DNA of 8,622 nt, taken from an uncultured Chlorobiaceae bacterium (GTDB taxonomy: Bacteria > Bacteroidota > Chlorobiia > Chlorobiales > Chlorobiaceae). A program made the position numbers and the translations under genes. The number at the start of each line of letters is the position of its first letter. Within the stretch, counting starts at the first letter, position 1. The stretch is from positions 1 to 8,622 of the forward strand of contig CAIQSY010000110.1 in the NCBI GenBank assembly GCA_903874585.1, given 5' to 3'. Shown here piece by piece: positions 5,501 to 8,622 of the stretch. The notes beneath the pieces were generated by a model, which was given only the letters and a program-made list of their open reading frames with translations, did no database searches and was not told the DNA's origin.

Positions 5501-5596
5501 TCACACCGGCCTCACCTGTCCATTCCCCTCAATAATCCATTTATACGTCGTCAACTTTTTCAGCGCCATCGCCCTGATCTGTGCGCCGTCGCTAAA
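5501..5596 (-). pseudogene. 3'-terminal remnant of a second proA gene
   Basis: Read on the minus strand, the segment gives FSDGAQIRAMALKKLTTYK, then WIIEGNGQVRPV and a TGA stop at 5503-5501. It aligns with the last codons of the intact proA at 7522-6266 (FTDGAQ...MALKELTTYKWIIEGSGQVRAV) except for an in-frame internal loss of 16 residues (48 bases). Over the last 23 codons I count 62 of 69 identical bases. The differences are mostly synonymous or conservative, so it seems to be a diverged allele rather than a fresh copy. The left end (in coding sense) is at about 5597; beyond it the sequence is the BrnA-like antitoxin gene end (5625). Confidence 0.85.
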
Positions 5597-5624
5597 AATG
5601 TTATAAGCAGATTGAATATTGTCT

Positions 5625-5864
5625 TTATGCGTTTTTAGCATTGTTTACTGCATACCAATCAACAAGCTCTCTTATCATTTTTTGATAAGAAGTATGATGT
5701 TTCTTTGCCTCATGCTTAAAAAATTCAACACTTGATTTTTTTAAGGCTATCGTAATCTTAACATTATCTTCCTTTAAGATTAATTGATCAGGTGAAGGTA
5801 AAAAGTCTTTTACTACTACCAATTCACCAAGCGGTTCATCTGTATAGTTAATCTTGTTCTTCAT
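5625..5864 (-). CDS. brnA: BrnA/CopG-type antitoxin of the BrnT pair, 79 aa
   Basis: ATG at 5864-5862 lies inside the last codons of the brnT frame (17-base overlap with the full-length brnT frame), a usual translational coupling in this family. The N-terminus YTDEPLGELVVVKDFLPSPD (7-26) is the toxin-contacting segment style of these antitoxins. KITIALKKSSVEFFKHEAKKHHTSYQKM (36-63 area) is a ribbon-helix-helix DNA-binding fold of the CopG type. It should bind the toxin and repress the operon. It is intact while the toxin frame contains a stop. It ends only 29 bases from the proA remnant. Confidence 0.82.
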   Translation of the reverse strand: MKNKINYTDEPLGELVVVKDFLPSPDQLILKEDNVKITIALKKSSVEFFKHEAKKHHTSYQKMIRELVDWYAVNNAKNA

Positions 5865-6126
5865 ATATTTTTCTCCCTTTTCTCCAATATCCAGCGCCGA
5901 ATATTCTGATTCTATTGTCTCAATAGGTGAATCTTACCGTTATTATTTCTTCATCAACTTGTCCAATACAATAAAACCTGTTTTCTTCATTGCTGTGTTT
6001 TACGTCTTCAACAATAATACGTTTAGAGTCAAGAAATGCGTATTGTGCTAATGCAAAAGAGACGTTATGTTTTTTCTGATTTTCTCTATCTTTTTCTTTA
6101 TCCCACTCAAAACGCGCATTTTTCAT
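5848..6126 (-). pseudogene. brnT: brnT toxin gene interrupted by an in-frame TGA
   Basis: ATG at 6126-6124. The first 68 residues are typical BrnT: FEWDKEKDRENQKKHNVSFALAQ (6-28), FLDSKRIIVEDVKHSNEENRF (31-51), then IGQVDEEIITVRFTY. The TGA at 5922-5920 stands where BrnT proteins have the Arg of the TYR motif. The same frame then continues with DNR and IRIFGAGYWRKG up to KIYEEQD and TAA at 5850-5848, which is the canonical BrnT end. The restored protein would be 92 residues, the family's usual length of about 90. A CGA-to-TGA change would explain it. BrnT is a RelE-like ribonuclease toxin; the lost C-terminal strand is part of its fold, so the toxin is probably dead. No clear ribosome-binding site is seen. 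Confidence 0.85.
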
Positions 6127-6209
6127 AATGATAATGTACCGATCAATGGCTTAATGAGCAATATTTTAGTATGGCTTTTTTAGAATATCACACCATGCGC
6201 TATTCACCC

Positions 6210-6257
6210 TTACCAGCTCAGCCCAACCCACAAACAAACTAAACTGGTAAGTGGGTT
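6210..6257. other. Interlocking inverted repeats just after proA
   Basis: TTACCAG (6210-6216) matches CTGGTAA (6244-6250), and AACCCAC (6225-6231) matches GTGGGTT (6251-6257). The order is A-B-A'-B', so the two 7-bp stems cannot both form as simple nested hairpins but could form an H-type pseudoknot or alternative hairpins. The element starts 9 bases after the proA stop codon on the minus strand and lies before brnT. It may be a terminator or attenuator of proA. Only the pairing is seen; the role is inferred. Confidence 0.4.
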
Positions 6258-6265
6258 TCATATCT

Positions 6266-7522
6266 TTACACCGCTCTTACCTGTCCACTCCCCTCAATAA
6301 TCCATTTATACGTCGTCAACTCCTTCAGCGCCATCGGCCCGCGTGCGTGCAGCTTTTGCGTGCTGATGCCAATTTCAGCGCCAAGGCCGAATTGTGCGCC
6401 GTCGGTAAAGGCGGTCGAGGTATTCGCATACACCACGGCGGCATCAACACGTTTCAGGAACGTGGCGGTTGTGGCAGCATCGGTGGAGATAATTGCCTCG
6501 CTATGGCGTGAACTGTAGCGTGCAATGTGCTCCAGCGCCTCCTCAAGCGATGCAACAGTTTTCACCGACATCTTCAGCGAAAGGAACTCTGTGCCAAAGT
6601 GCTCCGGCATTGCCTGATTGAGCAGCGGTTGCGGGTAAAGACCGTGAAGCTCCTGATACGCTGCATCATCAACAAAAAGCTGTACTTGCTTGGCTTGCAG
6701 CGGCTCAACGAGAAGAGAGAGGTCACAAAGACGGTCGCGGTGGATGATGAGCGTATCGAGCGCGTTGCAGACGCTTGGACGGCGCGTTTTGGCGTTGAAA
6801 ATCACATTCTTGCCAATCTCAAGGTCGCCACTTTTGTCGAAATAGGTGTGCACAATGCCGGCACCGGTCTCAATCACCGGAACCTTGGCGTTGTCGCGCA
6901 CAAAGTCGATCAGCTTCTGGCTGCCGCGTGGAATAATCATATCAATCAACCCAACCGCGTTGAGCATCACGCCGGCGGCTTCGCGCTCGGCAGGCAGCAG
7001 GTAGATGGTGTCGGCGTTGATGCCATGCTTTTTCAGCACGGAGTGGATAAGTTCAACAATGGCGATGTTCGAGTACATGGCATCGCTGCCGCCTTTCAGC
7101 ACGGTGGCGTTCCCCGATTTCAGGCAGAGCGCAAACACGTCAAAGGTTACGTTTGGTCGCGCTTCATAAATAATACCGATAACGCCAATAGGCACCGTCA
7201 CTTTTTTCAAGCCGAGACCGTTTGGCAGCCTTCGCTCTTCGAGCACCGAGTCGAGCGGAGAGGGGAGTGAGGCAACGTTGCGGATGTCGGCAGCAATGGC
7301 ATCGAGCCGTGCCTCGTTCAACAGCAGCCGATCAACCATCGGATCAGCGGGATCCATGCGTTCAATATCTTGCTGATTTGCGGCAAGGATTGCTTCGCGG
7401 TGGGCGGGAATGGTGTCGGCAAGGTCGCAGAGCAGGCGGTTGATGGCGTCGTCACTAAGGGTGATGATGTCGCGGCTTGCTTGCTGCACAGCGTGGAGTT
7501 GCTGGATAATATGATCTTTCAT
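6266..7522 (-). CDS. proA: Gamma-glutamyl phosphate reductase (glutamate-5-semialdehyde dehydrogenase), 418 aa
   Basis: ProA converts gamma-glutamyl phosphate to glutamate-5-semialdehyde with NADPH in the second step of proline synthesis from glutamate, acting after ProB in the cytoplasm. The sequence is full length (family about 415-420). It shows VPIGVIGIIYEARPNVT (110-126), LKSGNATVLKGG (134-145), IPRGSQKLIDFV (197-208), the VIETGAG (216-222) motif, and the catalytic cysteine C252 in RRPSVCNALDTL. FGLGAEIGISTQKLHARGP lies near the end. ATG at 7522-7520 is used; the N-terminus matches family length. No proB neighbour is visible. Its last codons are repeated as a diverged remnant at 5501-5596, on the far side of the BrnTA genes, so the gene's 3' end has been a site of insertion or recombination. 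Confidence 0.97.
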   Translation of the reverse strand: MKDHIIQQLHAVQQASRDIITLSDDAINRLLCDLADTIPAHREAILAANQQDIERMDPADPMVDRLLLNEARLDAIAADIRNVASLPSPLDSVLEERRLPNGLGLKKVTVPIGVIGIIYEARPNVTFDVFALCLKSGNATVLKGGSDAMYSNIAIVELIHSVLKKHGINADTIYLLPAEREAAGVMLNAVGLIDMIIPRGSQKLIDFVRDNAKVPVIETGAGIVHTYFDKSGDLEIGKNVIFNAKTRRPSVCNALDTLIIHRDRLCDLSLLVEPLQAKQVQLFVDDAAYQELHGLYPQPLLNQAMPEHFGTEFLSLKMSVKTVASLEEALEHIARYSSRHSEAIISTDAATTATFLKRVDAAVVYANTSTAFTDGAQFGLGAEIGISTQKLHARGPMALKELTTYKWIIEGSGQVRAV

Positions 7523-7707
7523 TGCATTATTTTACTATGTGTTAAGGTGTTTGCTGATTATTGTTCAACGTTTCTTTTTGTAAGAAATGTTATGGAAATG
7601 GTAATTCATAATTTTAGCTCTTGAAGCTCACGTTTAAAGCTCACATAACCTCTCTTTTTGAGCTTGATTATGTATTGAAATGAGCTACTGTCATGTCAAG
7701 TTATTTC

Positions 7708-7795
7708 TGTCATGCGGAGCAAAGCTAAGCGTCAATACAATTTATTGCTGTTAGCTATATCTTAAGATAGATTTTTCACTTCGTTTATAATGACA
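7708..7795. repeat. Inverted pair of degenerate REP-like units
   Basis: 7708-7733 (plus strand, beginning TGTCATGCGGAGC) and 7770-7795 (minus strand, beginning TGTCATTATAAACGAAGTG) are both 26 bases and share 15 positions including TGTCAT at one end and TC at the other. Both resemble the widespread intergenic TGTCATTCTGAGCGAAGyGAAG-type repeat seen in many Chlorobi/Bacteroidetes-like genomes (recall). They face each other, as in two-unit REP/MITE-like elements. Confidence 0.45.
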
Positions 7796-7813
7796 TATTC
7801 GGTCATTATAAAC
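7783..7813. terminator. Perfect 12-bp inverted repeat after the restriction gene
   Basis: GTTTATAATGAC (7783-7794) and GTCATTATAAAC (7802-7813) are exact reverse complements around a 7-base loop. The repeat lies 43 bases after the stop codon of the restriction gene in transcription order, so it may terminate or stabilise that transcript. There is no long T run on the minus strand. It overlaps one of the REP-like units, so an origin as a mobile palindrome is equally possible. Confidence 0.45.
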
Positions 7814-7855
7814 TTTACACAAAACGACAATGTTATGTATAGCGTTTATTGGCTA

Positions 7856-8563
7856 TTAATATTCTGATTGTAAGCGCTCAATTTCCTTTTTGATTTGTTC
7901 TATAACGTGCTTATTGGCAATTTCACCATCCAAACTAAACACAATAAATACATTTCCACCAAACTCTTCTTTAAAACTATCAAAACTCGCCTTCATCCTT
8001 TCAGAAACAGAATAATTACCAAAGTTTGATTGAGCTGTTACAGGTTTTATTTGTATGCCAAATGCTTTATTTTCAGACACAAAACCAAGATAATCTATAT
8101 CTCCAGCATGGTCTAATTCTGAGGGGCTTTCATCAAAACGGACTTGAGGGAATTCTTTTGCTAAACCATCATTTACAACAGATTTTTCTCGTAAATAACC
8201 ATCAAACGTCCGATTGATAGTAAGGTTAAAAATATAGTCATAACAATCTTCTCTCGTCAATGCATTAAAAGCTTCTTGCCATTCAGGAATCACGACTTCT
8301 GTAATCTTCTCATAGAGTCTTTCCCCAAGTTCTTGTAAACTTTCGCGAGTTATTTTAAAGTTATTTTTTCCAGCAGTTGTAGCATTTTTAAAATACCACT
8401 TTTCCCATTCCTGAATTGTTTTGGGCTGGCATTCTCTGATTAATGCCATAACTGTACCTACTTTATTAGGTCTTGAAAGTTGGTATGTTTGACAGGCATA
8501 GTTTAATACCTTTTCCTTTTTTCCAAATTCTAAGGAGTATTTTTTTGCTTCTTTTCTAAGCAT
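7856..8563 (-). CDS. MjaI-family type II restriction endonuclease, 235 aa
   Basis: ATG at 8563-8561. The C-terminal half is the recognisable part. DHAGDIDYLGF (151-161) supplies the acidic residues D155/D157, and AFGIQIKPVTAQSNFGNYS (167-185) supplies the Q-x-K version of the PD-(D/E)xK nuclease motif with K173. SERMKASFDSFKEEFGGNVFIVFS (187-210) is the stretch I associate with the MjaI family. The N-terminal half (1-120) is helical with WEKWYFKN (53-60). MjaI cuts CTAG; the same specificity is inferred here, not proven. No modification methyltransferase is visible downstream; it would have to lie upstream, beyond 8622. A short piece at 8564-8622 may contain its end, but no frame there is convincing. 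The protein seems complete for the family. Confidence 0.8.
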   Translation of the reverse strand: MLRKEAKKYSLEFGKKEKVLNYACQTYQLSRPNKVGTVMALIRECQPKTIQEWEKWYFKNATTAGKNNFKITRESLQELGERLYEKITEVVIPEWQEAFNALTREDCYDYIFNLTINRTFDGYLREKSVVNDGLAKEFPQVRFDESPSELDHAGDIDYLGFVSENKAFGIQIKPVTAQSNFGNYSVSERMKASFDSFKEEFGGNVFIVFSLDGEIANKHVIEQIKKEIERLQSEY

Positions 8564-8622
8564 TAGTCAATGAATTAAATTTTGACTTGTATTTAAAATC
8601 AATGGAATTATCTACCAAAACT

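Larger units (their letters stand above)
7523..7855. other. Gene-free spacer between the restriction gene and proA
   Basis: This 333-base stretch holds no gene. Its proA-proximal part (7523-7620) should contain the proA promoter; a weak TTGAAC-like hexamer is present but without a convincing partner. The middle has two copies of AAGCTCAC (7624-7631 and 7637-7644) and an inverted TGAGCTT (7659-7665). The distal part (7690-7813) carries the REP-like palindromic sequences listed separately. Confidence 0.6.

Noticed and set aside
5501..5641. Fusion ORF of the proA remnant with upstream sequence starting at ATG 5641-5639
   Set aside because: The start lies inside the brnA end in another frame without a ribosome-binding site; the only meaningful part is the proA remnant.
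5920..5922. Selenocysteine reading of the TGA in brnT
   Set aside because: BrnT proteins have Arg here, not Cys, and no selenocysteine-insertion hairpin is evident just after the codon.
6527..7270. Long 247-residue plus-strand ORF
   Set aside because: It lies wholly antisense to proA and shows no family features; it is due to GC-rich codon use.
1..8622. CRISPR array, tRNA or rRNA genes
   Set aside because: No regularly spaced repeat-spacer pattern and no cloverleaf or rRNA-like sequence was seen; the only regular repeats are the contiguous 39-bp coding units.

Overview
The window looks like chromosomal DNA of a green sulfur bacterium (Chlorobi, Chlorobium/Pelodictyon/Prosthecochloris-like). 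This is inferred from protein style and gene company, not from a diagnostic marker. No tRNA or rRNA gene and no intact transposase gene is visible. Every protein-coding gene I can support lies on the minus strand, so the window reads right to left in transcription order.

Region 1 (1-1703) is a cluster of small envelope or stress-type genes. In transcription order these are an lmo0937-like membrane peptide (1703-1557), a secreted protein with a C-terminus of five exact-length 13-residue repeats (1492-920), a coiled-coil protein (843-553), a 55-residue lipoprotein (479-312), and the N-terminal part of a second copy of the secreted protein (217 to the window edge). The two secreted-protein genes share an almost identical leader, ribosome-binding site and signal peptide, which indicates a local duplication. 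An AT-rich, gene-poor stretch (1741-2166) precedes the cluster.

Region 2 (2167-2859) is a complete LolD-type ABC ATPase gene. Region 3 (about 2870-6265) is an AT-rich accessory zone. It holds a DUF2442 gene, a RelE/ParE-type toxin-antitoxin pair, a small ORF, an AbiGi/DUF2971-like protein, a stand-alone TOPRIM (OLD-like) protein, a 3' remnant of a second proA gene, and a BrnT/BrnA (CopG) toxin-antitoxin pair. Both toxin genes appear broken. The ParE-like toxin loses its conserved C-terminus by a one-base shift in a run of seven A, and brnT has an in-frame TGA with the canonical C-terminus still readable beyond it. The antitoxins are intact. The BrnTA pair lies between the intact proA 3' end and the proA remnant, so it is bracketed by a diverged direct repeat.

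Region 4 (6266-7522) is the housekeeping proline-biosynthesis gene proA. Region 5 (7523-8622) is an intergenic stretch with REP-like palindromic sequence, followed by a MjaI-family restriction endonuclease gene (8563-7856) whose family cuts CTAG. My manual scan found no CTAG anywhere in the window. The picture is a partly decayed defence and toxin-antitoxin island around proA. The AbiGi-like and TOPRIM genes are the best candidates for an undescribed defence cassette.
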